Of a DNA stretch of 64,000 bases, positions 34,175 through 43,409 are shown in pieces (the stretch's first letter is position 1; each line of letters opens with the position of its first letter). Source of the stretch: Fibrisoma montanum (GTDB taxonomy: Bacteria > Bacteroidota > Bacteroidia > Cytophagales > Spirosomataceae); assembly GCF_003583365.1 (NCBI RefSeq), contig NZ_QXED01000001.1, positions 1,116,001-1,180,000 of the forward strand, read 5' to 3'. The position numbers were made by a program, and so were the translations under genes. Under the pieces are notes generated by a model that saw only the letters and a list, made by a program, of their open reading frames with translations, was not told the DNA's origin and searched no databases.

Positions 34175-37100
34175 ATGCGGAACAAGATTGTCCGGCCGAT
34201 ACTCGTTGTCGGTCTGCTGTCCGTCAGTTTATTAACTGCGTTTGGTGTAACAAATCCAGTACGTGTCATCTGGCATCGGCTGTCTGTGACATCTGAACGT
34301 ATTAAATCCATACGGCCCGTCACTTCCACGGCCTATCGCGTTCGTGCGTATGCGAAACCGGTCGAAGTGTTTACGTTGCCCGATAGCGGACAACGCTGGG
34401 TTGATAGTGTCTTCAACACACTGACCCCTGAACAGAAGGTTGGGCAGTTTTTCATGGTAGCTGCGTTTTCTAACCGCAATGCCAACCACAACCAGTACAT
34501 CGAGCACCTGATTCAACACAATCATATTGGTGGTTTAATTTTCTTTCAGGGCGGCCCGTATCGGCAGGCGATGCTGACAAACCGCTATCAGTCTCTGTCC
34601 AAGGTGCCCCTGCTGATCGGCATTGATGGTGAATGGGGGCTGGGCATGCGCCTGGACAGCGCGATGGATTTTCCTAAGCAAATGGCGCTGGGTGCCATTC
34701 GTGATAATGAGCTTATCTTCCGCATGGGAGCCGAAATTGGCCGGCAATGCCAGCGGCTGGGTATCCACATCAATTTCGCTCCAGTATCGGATATCAACAG
34801 CAACCCGGCCAATCCCGTCATCGGTGTGCGGTCTTTCGGGGAATCAAAAGAAAACGTAGCGCTGAAGGCCTCCGCCTATATGCGCGGCCTGCAGGGTAAG
34901 CACATCATTGCCACCGCCAAGCATTTCCCGGGTCATGGCGATTCCAATGCCGACTCGCACCATACGTTGCCGACCATCAGCCGATCGTCGGAGCAGCTTC
35001 GCGACATTGATTTGTATCCGTTCCGGAAACTGATTGCCGATAGTCTGATGGGCGTCGTAACAGGGCACCTCTATGTACCTGTTGTTGACAACACCCCCGC
35101 CCTGGCGGCAACGCTATCGGAAAAAGTAGTAACCGAATTACTCAAGAAAGAACTGGGCTTCCGGGGACTTGTATTCACCGATGCATTGAACATGGGGGGG
35201 GTAAGCCGGTCGCACAAAAACGTAGACATAAACCTGCAGGCGCTGATTGCCGGTAATGATATCCTGCTATACCCGGAGAACGTCAAAGAAGCGACACAAC
35301 GGATCCTGACCGCCGTTCAGCTTGGTGTGATCTCGCAGGAACTCATCGATGAAAAAGTTCGTAAAATCTTGCAGGCCAAGTATTGGGCGGGTCTGGACAA
35401 GTATAAGCCAATTGACCTCAACGGCTTAGCCGCCGACCTGAATTCGCCGGACGCTACATTGCTGAAACAGGAACTCTGCGAACAAGCCGTCACTGTAGTC
35501 AGTAACCAGCAGAACCTGTTGCCTCTGTCACGGCTGGATACGCTCCGGCTGGCCTCTGTGGCTATCGGGGCAAACGCCGGTAACTCCTTCCAGAGCACGT
35601 TAACGCAATATGCCCCGTTCCGGCACATCGCTTCACCAGACAAACCGGCTACCGAAGCCGAGCTGAACGACATTCTGACGCAGATAGGCGATGCCAATAC
35701 GGTTGTTGTCAGCTTCCACCGCATGAGCGAGTCGCCGTACCGGAAATACGGTATCACTAAAACTTCGCTTGACTTGATCACCCGATTAAAACAACGGGGG
35801 GCCAAGGTAATCGTAACGGCCTTCGGATCGCCCTACAGCCTGAATCAGTTCAGCGGGGCCGATGCGCTGTTGTGCGCGTACCAGGACTTTGATGAAATGC
35901 AGCGGGTGGTGCCACAGGTCCTGTTCGGTGGATTGGGAGCCCGCGGTATTCTGCCTATTTCAACCGGCCATCTGAAAGCTGGTCTGGGCGAAACCTTGTC
36001 GCCCGAAGGCCGCCTGTCGATTGGTACGCCGGAAAGCGTAGGTATGAAATCGGCCGTGTTATCAAAAATTGATGGGCTGGCCAAAAATGCGGTTAAAGAT
36101 CGGGTCGTTCCAGGCTGTCAGATTCTCGTAGCCCGCAAAGGAAAAATCGTGTACAGCCAGAACTTCGGCAGCCTGACCTACGCGGCCGGTTCTGAGAAGG
36201 TCACCGACGAAACTTTATACGATCTGGCCTCCCTGACAAAGGTACTTAGCACGCTCCAGTCGGTGATGGTACTTTACGACCGGAAACAGATTGATTTATC
36301 GCAAAAGGCGTCGGCTTATCTGCCTGAGCTTCGGGGTACGAACAAGCAGAATATCACTATTCAGGACTTGCTTTGGCACCAGTCGGGCATGGTTTCGTTT
36401 TATCCAACCACCTGGGATCGTACCCGTACGGTGGGTGGTGGCCTGAAAGCCGAGTACTATAGTGCCGTTCATGACAGTCTGCACACGCTGCAAATTGCCC
36501 CTACACTTTGGGCCGTTCCGGCGTTAAAAGATTCGGTATGGAAATGGGTTGTTCAATCGCCCATGTCGCGTAAGACCGACGAATCGGGTAAGCCTGCCTA
36601 TGTTTACAGTGATCTTAACTTCCTGACGCTGCAGAAAATTGTGGAGCGGGTGACTAAGCAACCGCTGGACAAGTTTGTTACAGAAACGCTCTACAAACCC
36701 CTCGGTTTGCACTCGCTGGGTTTTACGCCACTTCAGCGCCTGACTAATCCGCGTTGTGCGCCTACGGAGCAGGACACGTATTACCGCAATCAGTTGCTGG
36801 TAGGAACAGTTCATGATCAGATGGCTGCTGTGCAGGGGGGCGTATCGGGCCACGCGGGGTTGTTTGGTAATGCCCGCGACATTGCCACGCTGTTGCAGAT
36901 GAACCTTCAAAAAGGCGTGTATGGCGATCAGCGTTTGCTTCAGCCGATGACGGTGCCATATTTTACCCAAACGCTTAGCTCTCGCAGTCATCGGGCTCTG
37001 GGCTGGGATAAACCCAATCCGGAAACGCATAGTAGTGTTTACCTGGCCGAACAGGCCTCACCACGGTCATTTGGCCACACCGGCTTTACGGGCAACGTAG

Positions 37101-37237
37101 TCTGGGTAGACCCTGATCAGGAGTTGATCTTTGTGTTTCTCTCCAATCGTATTCACCCAACGGCCGGCAACAACTCCATCAACACAACCAAGTTACGGCG
37201 CCGGATACACGAATTGATTTACAGCTCCATACAGTAG
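34175..37237 (+). CDS. Fusion of a GH3 beta-N-acetylglucosaminidase and a beta-lactamase-like serine hydrolase
   Basis: The product of 1020 residues has a signal sequence (about 7-25) and two enzyme parts. Residues 75-410 are a glycoside hydrolase family 3 domain of the NagZ type: GIDGEWGLGMRLD, AKHFPGHGDSNADSHHT (catalytic His in the loop, 248-264) and nucleophile Asp336 in FTDALNMGG. Residues 415-610 are a GH3 C-terminal-like domain. Residues 640-1015 are a class C beta-lactamase-like domain with Ser686-x-x-Lys689 (ASLTK), YSDLNF and the FGHTGFTG motif. It likely works on peptidoglycan in the periplasm. The same fusion occurs in other Bacteroidota. The 262 bases before it show only an imperfect promoter (TACTTTTT near 34151). 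Confidence 0.93.
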   Translation: MRNKIVRPILVVGLLSVSLLTAFGVTNPVRVIWHRLSVTSERIKSIRPVTSTAYRVRAYAKPVEVFTLPDSGQRWVDSVFNTLTPEQKVGQFFMVAAFSNRNANHNQYIEHLIQHNHIGGLIFFQGGPYRQAMLTNRYQSLSKVPLLIGIDGEWGLGMRLDSAMDFPKQMALGAIRDNELIFRMGAEIGRQCQRLGIHINFAPVSDINSNPANPVIGVRSFGESKENVALKASAYMRGLQGKHIIATAKHFPGHGDSNADSHHTLPTISRSSEQLRDIDLYPFRKLIADSLMGVVTGHLYVPVVDNTPALAATLSEKVVTELLKKELGFRGLVFTDALNMGGVSRSHKNVDINLQALIAGNDILLYPENVKEATQRILTAVQLGVISQELIDEKVRKILQAKYWAGLDKYKPIDLNGLAADLNSPDATLLKQELCEQAVTVVSNQQNLLPLSRLDTLRLASVAIGANAGNSFQSTLTQYAPFRHIASPDKPATEAELNDILTQIGDANTVVVSFHRMSESPYRKYGITKTSLDLITRLKQRGAKVIVTAFGSPYSLNQFSGADALLCAYQDFDEMQRVVPQVLFGGLGARGILPISTGHLKAGLGETLSPEGRLSIGTPESVGMKSAVLSKIDGLAKNAVKDRVVPGCQILVARKGKIVYSQNFGSLTYAAGSEKVTDETLYDLASLTKVLSTLQSVMVLYDRKQIDLSQKASAYLPELRGTNKQNITIQDLLWHQSGMVSFYPTTWDRTRTVGGGLKAEYYSAVHDSLHTLQIAPTLWAVPALKDSVWKWVVQSPMSRKTDESGKPAYVYSDLNFLTLQKIVERVTKQPLDKFVTETLYKPLGLHSLGFTPLQRLTNPRCAPTEQDTYYRNQLLVGTVHDQMAAVQGGVSGHAGLFGNARDIATLLQMNLQKGVYGDQRLLQPMTVPYFTQTLSSRSHRALGWDKPNPETHSSVYLAEQASPRSFGHTGFTGNVVWVDPDQELIFVFLSNRIHPTAGNNSINTTKLRRRIHELIYSSIQ

Positions 37238-37286
37238 CCGCTATTTTACCGGCTGCTCATCCTATCTCGCTGCAAACGACTTCTGG

Positions 37287-37320
37287 GAATGCCACCTATC
37301 TATCTGATTAGGTGGCATTC
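37287..37320 (+). terminator. Hairpin after the GH3 fusion gene
   Basis: Stem GAATGCCACCT/AGGTGGCATTC (37287-37297 with 37310-37320), 12-base loop, 50 bases after the stop codon. The T-tail is weak (TTATTG). Confidence 0.65.
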
Positions 37321-37420
37321 TTATTGCTATAGGGAAGCAAGAGCCGTGCCTAAATCATAGAGTGAGCTTAGTTGTGGCAAATGAATTAACTTTAGGCCAA
37401 TATATTTATTATTCGAACGT

Positions 37421-40400
37421 ATGAATGGTCGAATCCTTTACTCTTATCTTCTTATATGGCTATTCAGTGTTGCCGCGCTAAGCGAAAGTGCAGCACAATC
37501 CATAGTTACCGGGACGTTAGCAGACAACTCGCTCTGTCAGGGCAATAGCCTGACCGTACCCTTTTCAACAACAGGTACGTTCACGGCCGGTAATATCTTT
37601 TCTGCCCAGCTATCGGACCCGAATGGTACGTTCCCTGCCAATCCCACGGTAATCGGGACGGCTATCGGCAACCCATCGAGCGGAACAACGGTGTCGAACA
37701 GCAGCATTGCGGCCCGAATCCCCGCAAACGCAACCCCTGGCATCAGCTACCGGATCCGGGTGGTTTCGAGCCTTCCCGCCCGAACCAGCACCAACACGCA
37801 GCTGCTTATTATCAACGCTGTTCCAAACCCGCCGACAACCAGTAATCCTTCCCCCTACTGCGAAGGCGCAACGGCCAGTCCGTTATCAGCCACAACCTCA
37901 GCAGGCGGGGTTTTAAACTGGTATGGGACCAATCCGACCGGCGGAACACCTTCCCTTGTAGCCCCTACCCCCAACACCAACACGATTGGTACGACTACCT
38001 ACTATGTGAGCCAGACCGTCGCTGGTTGTGAAAGCAGCCGGGCGAGTATTGTAGTCACGGTAAAGGATGCTCCGCCTGCGCCAGGCACCAGCCCCGTCAG
38101 CTACTGCCAGAACGAAACGGCTAGTCCGCTTTCGGCTTCACCGGTGTCGGGGGCAACCCTGAACTGGTACGGTACGAATGCGACCGGGGGTACAGCCTCG
38201 CCCGTAGCACCGACTCCGCCCACCAGTTCAACCGGTTCGTCTACTTACTACGTCAGTCAGACGCTCAATGGCTGCGAAAGCCCACGGGCCAGTCTGCTGG
38301 TAAGTGTCAATGCAGTGCCGCCGGCTCCAACCGCTACGTCACCAGCCCCTTATTGTGAAGATGCCCCGGCGAGTCCGCTTACGGCCAGTGGGCAGCAATT
38401 GAGATGGTACGGTACGAGCGCTACTGGAGGCACAGCGTCAACGTCGCCTTCGGTTCCAAGTACCGATGTGGTTGGTACCACCAACTACTACGTCTCGCAA
38501 ACCGTAAATGGGTGCGAAAGCCCGCGGAGAGCCATTCCGGTTGAGGTCAAACCGAAACCCGGCGCCCCCACTACGGCCACTGTACCACCTTATTGCCAGA
38601 ATCAGACCGCTGGCCCCTTGTCAGCAACGGCAACCACCGGGGGCACGTTGACCTGGTATGGTACCAGCGCAACCGGCGGCACGGCGTCTTCAGTTGCGCC
38701 CACCCCCGGCACAACTACCGCCGGCATTGTCAACTACTACGTTAGTCAGACGGTGAACGGCTGTGAAGGCCCAAGAGCAGCCATTCCGGTAACGGTCAGA
38801 CCAAGACCGGCCGCCCCCGGAACGAGTCCGGTGAGTTTGTGCCAGGATCGTCCAGCTTCTCCTTTAACCGCTACACCATTGGCCAATGGTACGCTGAACT
38901 GGTATGGGACCAGCCCGACCAGTGGAACGGCGTCTGCTACGGCGCCAACTCCGCCAACAAGCGCTACTGGTTCAAACACGTATTACGTTAGCCAGACGGT
39001 AAATGGCTGCGAAGGCGTTCGAGGTAGTATAGTGGTTACGGTCAATGCGGTGCCCTTATCACCCGTAGCGGCAACACCAGCACCCTACTGCGAAGGTTCT
39101 ACCGCCCAACCTCTATCGGCGACAGGCCAAAATCTGAAATGGTACGGGACCAACGCCACCGGCGGCACGGGTGGATCAACCCCATCGACACCCAGTACCA
39201 ACCTCGTCGGAACGACAAATTACTACGTTAGCCAAACCGTTAGCGGCTGCGAAAGTGAGCGACGGGCCATCCCCGTTCTGGTGAAAGATACACCTGACCG
39301 GCCGGGTGTAACGGCAACTGATTTCTGCCAGAACACGACGGCTCCGGTACTGGCGGCAGCGGCTCAAACCGGCGCGACATTGTCCTGGTATGGTACCAGC
39401 GCAACCGGCGGCACGGCGTCTTCGACTGCGCCAACTCCGCAGAACACCACTGTTGGCACCACGGCTTACTACGTCAGCCAGACCCTGGATGGTTGCGAAG
39501 GCCCACGAGCCGCCCTAAACGTCCGGGTGAAAGCTACGCCCGGTGCACCGGGTGTCAGCCCGATAAGCTTTTGTAACAATGGACCATCGCAACCCTTAAC
39601 AGCCGCTGGAACCAATATCAAATGGTACGATGCGGGTAATAATCTGCTGGGGAACACGCCCACACCAAATACAGGCACTGTAGGCACCCAGGAGTACAAA
39701 GCGTCGCAAACGTCGGGAGAAGGCTGCGAAAGTCAAAAGGCGACGCTAATCGTGACCATTAACGCACTCCCGGCTCCACCGGGTGTCAGCAACGTATCAT
39801 ACTGCCAGGCGCAGACCGATCAGCCCGATCAGGCCGTAGTACCGCTACAAGCCAGTGGTCAGAATCTGAAATGGTATAGTGCAGAAGGCAGTCCAATCAA
39901 CAATACCCCGACGCCGTCTGTCGTACAGGCGGGTACGTTTACGTATCAGGTCAGCCAGACTGTCAATAACTGCGAAGGCGGTAAAGCTAATCTGGTGGTA
40001 ACAGTCAATACGACGGCCCCGCCAACCGTAACCAAAACGCTGGTTACCTACTGCCGCGACGACCAGGCAACCCCTCTGGAAGCGACCCCCGCAACCGGCG
40101 CCAGTTTACGCTGGATCGACCCGTACAATATAGTGACGAATGAAGCACCTACCCCCTACACGCTTAATGCGACCAGGCCCGGTGGCGAGACGTTCTTTGT
40201 TTACCAGATCAACAACGCAACGGGTTGCTACAGCCCTCGGGTATCCATCAAACTGATCGTCAATACGGTGCCGACTTTGTCGTTGCAGGGCTCAAGCCAG
40301 GTGAATCTGGGCCTGACAGCCCCCTTGCAGCTTCAGTTTACAGGCACTCCGCCATTTAGTTATACCTTGAGTGAGGGCTACTCGGGGGTAGTCAACCGCA

Positions 40401-41350
40401 ACGATACGACGATCAACGTACTGCCCCGGCGTAACACAACGTATCAGGTCGCCAGCGTTGCCAACAGTTGTGGCGTTGGTTTACCAGGCAACCCGGCAAC
40501 TGCTGTCATATCGGTAATTGCACCGACCGTAACAACCACGAGTCTGGCCGTTACGACGCTTTGCGCCGGTTCGACCTTCCAGGTACCATTTACCACATCC
40601 GGACCGTTCACCTCGGGCAATCAGTTCAAGGTTGAAATCGCCAGCACGTCCGATACCTCGACCTACACCGAAGTTTCGGCGTTTGCCGGTAGCAGCCCCA
40701 TCACGGCAACCTTACCGCGCACGTTGGCGGGAGGTCAGTACATCGTACGCGTAAAGGCATCGAATCCGTCCGTCCCGGTAATGGGTACCCGCAGCCCAAC
40801 CGTACTGAACGTGCGCCCACAACCGACGGCAACCCTAACCGGCACGCAAAGTATTTACGAGGGCTCACCGGCTAACCTAACGATCTCGTTTGGTGGCGAT
40901 GGCCCGTGGACAATCGCTTATGCCGACAGTGCCCGTACGGTTAATCTTCCGCCAGTCAACAATAATCCGTATCTGCTGGAAGTTCGGCCAACCCGCACGA
41001 CCGCATACCGCATTACGTCGGTCAGCAACAATTGTGGTTCTGGTCCTGTTTCGGGCACAGCCACTGTTACCGTACAGCCGCTGTTATCGGTTGAAGATGA
41101 CCCACTGGCATCCCTGGTTCAGGTGTATCCGGTTCCCACAGGTACGACATTGACCGTAACGGTTGATGTGTCATTAAACCGGCAGCCGGCCGTGCTTACC
41201 CTGACGGACCTGCGTGGGCAGAGTCTTCTTCAGCAAACGACCCGAACCCGGCAGACTGACCTTAATCTGACCAGCCAGCCGGCCGGAACGTACCTGCTGC
41301 GCATACAGGTGGGCGATCGGCAGACAGTCCGGAAAATTTTGAAGCAATAA
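37421..41350 (+). CDS. Large secreted Ig-repeat protein with type IX sorting domain (adhesin-like)
   Basis: A protein of 1309 residues for the cell surface: signal peptide (about 5-26), an N-terminal beta domain (27-133), ten tandem Ig-like repeats of about 81 residues (135-949), two more beta domains (about 950-1215) and a type A sorting domain (about 1225-1309: VQVYPVPTGTTLTV, LTDLRGQSLL, GTYLLRIQ, RKILKQ). Each repeat has the pattern YC-PLSA-LxWYGTxxTGGT-APTP-YYVSQTxxGCE with two Cys that could form one disulfide. Repeats 1-7 are the closest; 8-10 are divergent. A role in adhesion or cell-surface structure is inferred. Its stop codon overlaps the tadA start by one base (TAATG). Confidence 0.88.
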   Translation: MNGRILYSYLLIWLFSVAALSESAAQSIVTGTLADNSLCQGNSLTVPFSTTGTFTAGNIFSAQLSDPNGTFPANPTVIGTAIGNPSSGTTVSNSSIAARIPANATPGISYRIRVVSSLPARTSTNTQLLIINAVPNPPTTSNPSPYCEGATASPLSATTSAGGVLNWYGTNPTGGTPSLVAPTPNTNTIGTTTYYVSQTVAGCESSRASIVVTVKDAPPAPGTSPVSYCQNETASPLSASPVSGATLNWYGTNATGGTASPVAPTPPTSSTGSSTYYVSQTLNGCESPRASLLVSVNAVPPAPTATSPAPYCEDAPASPLTASGQQLRWYGTSATGGTASTSPSVPSTDVVGTTNYYVSQTVNGCESPRRAIPVEVKPKPGAPTTATVPPYCQNQTAGPLSATATTGGTLTWYGTSATGGTASSVAPTPGTTTAGIVNYYVSQTVNGCEGPRAAIPVTVRPRPAAPGTSPVSLCQDRPASPLTATPLANGTLNWYGTSPTSGTASATAPTPPTSATGSNTYYVSQTVNGCEGVRGSIVVTVNAVPLSPVAATPAPYCEGSTAQPLSATGQNLKWYGTNATGGTGGSTPSTPSTNLVGTTNYYVSQTVSGCESERRAIPVLVKDTPDRPGVTATDFCQNTTAPVLAAAAQTGATLSWYGTSATGGTASSTAPTPQNTTVGTTAYYVSQTLDGCEGPRAALNVRVKATPGAPGVSPISFCNNGPSQPLTAAGTNIKWYDAGNNLLGNTPTPNTGTVGTQEYKASQTSGEGCESQKATLIVTINALPAPPGVSNVSYCQAQTDQPDQAVVPLQASGQNLKWYSAEGSPINNTPTPSVVQAGTFTYQVSQTVNNCEGGKANLVVTVNTTAPPTVTKTLVTYCRDDQATPLEATPATGASLRWIDPYNIVTNEAPTPYTLNATRPGGETFFVYQINNATGCYSPRVSIKLIVNTVPTLSLQGSSQVNLGLTAPLQLQFTGTPPFSYTLSEGYSGVVNRNDTTINVLPRRNTTYQVASVANSCGVGLPGNPATAVISVIAPTVTTTSLAVTTLCAGSTFQVPFTTSGPFTSGNQFKVEIASTSDTSTYTEVSAFAGSSPITATLPRTLAGGQYIVRVKASNPSVPVMGTRSPTVLNVRPQPTATLTGTQSIYEGSPANLTISFGGDGPWTIAYADSARTVNLPPVNNNPYLLEVRPTRTTAYRITSVSNNCGSGPVSGTATVTVQPLLSVEDDPLASLVQVYPVPTGTTLTVTVDVSLNRQPAVLTLTDLRGQSLLQQTTRTRQTDLNLTSQPAGTYLLRIQVGDRQTVRKILKQ
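37823..40267 (+). repeat. Ten tandem 81-codon Ig-like repeats
   Basis: The array spans codons 135-949 of the adhesin-like gene. Units are about 243 bases and vary at DNA level, but blocks around the TGG TAY GGT ACC motif are strongly conserved; a 40-base block is identical in unit 4 (38652-38691) and unit 7 (39384-39423). That points to recent exchange between units, as expected for a repeat array that can grow or shrink. Confidence 0.9.
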
Positions 41351-41787
41351 TGCTTACTGACGAATACTTTATGGAAATCGCCCTCGGCCTGGCCGACGAA
41401 GCTGCTGCTGAGGGCGAGATTCCGGTCGGGGCACTCGTAGTATGTCGTAATCGTATAATCGGAAAAGCCCGCAATCAGACCGAGCAGCTCAACGACGTAA
41501 CGGCTCATGCCGAGATGATTGCCATTACAGCCGCCACACAGCACCTTGGCGGTAAATACCTGACTGATTGCACCTTATACGTAACGCTTGAGCCCTGCGT
41601 CATGTGTGCAGGCGCTTTGTACTGGGCTCAGATCAGTCGGCTGGTCATTGCTGCCGACGACCCTAAACGGGGCTACAGCCGCCACTCAGCGCCGATACTT
41701 CACCCCAAGACCCGCGTGGAAACAGGCGTGATGGCCGATGAAAGCCGGGCACTGCTCACGAAGTTTTTTCGGCAGTTAAGAACATAA
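41350..41787 (+). CDS. tadA: tRNA-specific adenosine deaminase TadA-like
   Basis: Converts A34 to inosine in tRNA-Arg(ACG). The 145 residues carry the zinc cytidine-deaminase motif: His53-Ala-Glu55 (TAHAEMIAI) and Cys83/Cys86 (EPCVMCAGAL), plus EGEIPVGALVV near the start and KRGYSRH after the second motif, as in TadA. The start at 41350 overlaps the preceding stop codon by one base, so it is translationally coupled to a gene of unrelated role. The alternative ATG at 41371 would remove the usual DEYFM start. Confidence 0.93.
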   Translation: MLTDEYFMEIALGLADEAAAEGEIPVGALVVCRNRIIGKARNQTEQLNDVTAHAEMIAITAATQHLGGKYLTDCTLYVTLEPCVMCAGALYWAQISRLVIAADDPKRGYSRHSAPILHPKTRVETGVMADESRALLTKFFRQLRT

Positions 41788-41845
41788 ACGGAAAGAGGCT
41801 TGTTAACCCAACCGAACAAACTTCCATTTTAACTATCTTAGTCCA

Positions 41846-42460
41846 ATGGCTTTTGTATTAGAACCGCTACCCTACCCGAGCGACTCGCTCGAACCGCACA
41901 TTGACAAACAGACCATGGAGATTCACCACGACAAGCACCACAATGCGTACGTGACGAACCTCAACAACGCTGTTGCTGGTACTGACTTGGAAAATAAATC
42001 CATCGAGGATCTGTTGACAAACGTCAGCACGGCCCCGGCGGCCGTGCGTAACAACGGAGGTGGCCACTATAATCATACGCTGTTCTGGAACACCTTGTCG
42101 GGCAAAGGCGGTGGCCAGCCCACAGGCGAACTGGCTGATGCAATCAACCAGAAGTTCGGTTCGTTCGACGCTTTTAAGGAAGAGTTTACGAAAGCGGCTA
42201 CTACTCGGTTTGGCTCTGGCTGGGCCTGGCTGATCGTTAAAGAGGGTGGCGAACTGGCAGTAGTTTCAACGCCTAACCAGGATAACCCGCTGATGGACGT
42301 AGCTGATCAAAAAGGCTTCCCCATCATTGGTCTTGACGTATGGGAACACGCTTACTATCTGAAGTATCAGAATCGTCGGCCCGACTACATTGCCGCTTAC
42401 TGGAACGTAGTAGACTGGAACGCTGCTGAAAAGCGTTTTCAGCAAGGAAAACAGCAATAA
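41846..42460 (+). CDS. Superoxide dismutase (Fe/Mn family)
   Basis: Dismutates superoxide to oxygen and hydrogen peroxide in the cytoplasm. The 204-residue protein has the four metal ligands of the Fe/Mn family: His27 ([12 protein letters not shown]), His in [13 protein letters not shown], and Asp and His in [22 protein letters not shown] and the C-terminal [16 protein letters not shown] are standard. The metal (Fe, Mn or either) cannot be told safely; I leave the symbol empty for that reason. A TATCTTAG lies only 4 bases before the start codon and is too close for a normal promoter. Confidence 0.95.
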   Translation: MAFVLEPLPYPSDSLEPHIDKQTMEIHHDKHHNAYVTNLNNAVAGTDLENKSIEDLLTNVSTAPAAVRNNGGGHYNHTLFWNTLSGKGGGQPTGELADAINQKFGSFDAFKEEFTKAATTRFGSGWAWLIVKEGGELAVVSTPNQDNPLMDVADQKGFPIIGLDVWEHAYYLKYQNRRPDYIAAYWNVVDWNAAEKRFQQGKQQ

Positions 42461-42470
42461 TTGAATACTG

Positions 42471-42550
42471 ATGATGAATTATTAATCAGAATGGCGAAGA
42501 TTTTTTTAAACGGAACGCTTCAGAGCCATTCAAAATTAATAATTCATCAT
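42471..42550. repeat. 16-bp perfect inverted repeat before tRNA-His
   Basis: ATGATGAATTATTAAT (42471-42486) is repeated in inverse orientation at 42535-42550, with 48 bases between. The right arm ends exactly where the tRNA-His -7 promoter element begins. As RNA it could act as the terminator of the superoxide dismutase gene, but no T-run follows; a small mobile-element remnant is another option. Confidence 0.6.
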
Positions 42551-42558
42551 TATCTTTG
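42551..42558 (+). promoter_or_regulatory. tRNA-His promoter, -7 element TATCTTTG
   Basis: TATCTTTG fits TAnnTTTG and is 13 bases before the mature tRNA, the usual distance for a tRNA promoter in this phylum. Confidence 0.6.
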
Positions 42559-42571
42559 CAGTCCCAAAACG

Positions 42572-42645
42572 GTGGTTGTAGCTCAGTCGGTTAGAGCGTC
42601 GGATTGTGGTTCCGAAGGTCGTGGGTTCGAGCCCCATCATCCACC
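42572..42645 (+). tRNA. tRNA-His (GTG)
   Basis: Acceptor stem GTGGTTG/CATCCAC with one T-T mismatch, anticodon stem TCGGA/TCCGA with loop TTGTGGT and anticodon GTG, T arm GTGGG/CCCAT. Discriminator C73 and the G at 42571, which becomes G-1, are the identity pair for histidyl-tRNA synthetase. CCA is not encoded. Confidence 0.95.
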
Positions 42646-42650
42646 CTTCA

Positions 42651-42678
42651 AAAAGCCCTGGCCAAACCAGGGCTTTTT
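42651..42678 (+). terminator. Terminator after tRNA-His
   Basis: Stem AAAAGCCCTGG/CCAGGGCTTTT (42651-42661 with 42667-42677), five-base loop CCAAA, T5 at the end. Confidence 0.9.
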
Positions 42679-42724
42679 CGTGGACCACGGGCAACCTTCT
42701 GGCTAAACTTGTAGTTTGTACTGC

Positions 42725-43387
42725 ATGCCAACGAGTCTCTCCATTTCAGATCGCCAACATGCTAAGGTGCTTACCATCCTGGTTCTGGCGTATCTGGCGG
42801 GTATTATCGGGTTACAGGTACCTCATCTGGCTACTTATTTTCGCCCCCTCAGCCCTATTACGCTCGTAGCCTCCCTAGCCGTTCTGCTGGCGTACCACAC
42901 CGACTGGAAACCAGCCTTTTATGTCTATATTTTCTTAGCAATCGCGACGGGCTATTTCATTGAGGTACTTGGTGTGCAGACAGGCTTGATTTTTGGTCAG
43001 TATGCGTATGGTTCAGGATTAGGCTTTAAGCTTTGGTCTGTGCCACCGGTCATTGGTATCAACTGGCTTACCTTGTCGTACTGCTGCGGCTCGCTGTGCA
43101 ACCGACTCCGTATTCCAACTTTTCTGAAAGTGGTTCTGGCCGCTACATTGATGGTTGGGCTGGATTTTTTTATTGAACCGGTGGCTGTACAACTCGACTT
43201 CTGGACCTGGTTTGGTCAGCCTGTTCCGCTCCGGAATTACGTTGGTTGGTGGTTGGTTTCATTCGCTCTGCTCAGTATCTGGTTCGCACTACCCTTCCGA
43301 AAAGACAACCGAATGGCGGGTTGGCTCCTCTTGCTGCAGTTTTTCTTCTTCCTATTTCACGGCCTGATTTTCCGATTAAACGGCTAG
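42725..43387 (+). CDS. Carotenoid biosynthesis protein (CruF/DUF422 family)
   Basis: A polytopic membrane protein of 220 residues with about seven hydrophobic segments. The family pattern is present: FIEVLGVQTGLIFGQYAYG, then PPVIGINWLTLSYC, then GLDFFIEPVAVQLDFWTW. Proteins of this family hydrate the psi end of carotenoids (1',2'-hydratase CruF) or form related steps; Spirosoma-like bacteria make pink or orange carotenoids. ATG 42725 is preferred to TTG 42716. The downstream neighbour at 43593 is a CarH-like regulator, which fits light- or B12-controlled pigment synthesis. Confidence 0.85.
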   Translation: MPTSLSISDRQHAKVLTILVLAYLAGIIGLQVPHLATYFRPLSPITLVASLAVLLAYHTDWKPAFYVYIFLAIATGYFIEVLGVQTGLIFGQYAYGSGLGFKLWSVPPVIGINWLTLSYCCGSLCNRLRIPTFLKVVLAATLMVGLDFFIEPVAVQLDFWTWFGQPVPLRNYVGWWLVSFALLSIWFALPFRKDNRMAGWLLLLQFFFFLFHGLIFRLNG

Positions 43388-43409
43388 GTGAACAAAACGC
43401 ACAGTTATC

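Noticed and set aside
37421-40300. CRISPR-like array, because of regular repetition at DNA level
   Set aside because: The period is about 243 bases, a multiple of three, and is explained by protein repeats of 81 residues; there are no short identical repeats with unique spacers.
41834-41841. TATCTTAG as promoter of the superoxide dismutase gene
   Set aside because: It is only 4 bases before the start codon, so the transcript would start at or inside the gene. A leaderless mRNA is possible but nothing else supports it.
42950-43060. B12 riboswitch around the carotenoid/CarH-like locus
   Set aside because: I looked for a B12-box-like core in the gaps flanking these genes and found none; the gap at 43388-43592 is AT-rich with only the TTGTTTAA boxes.
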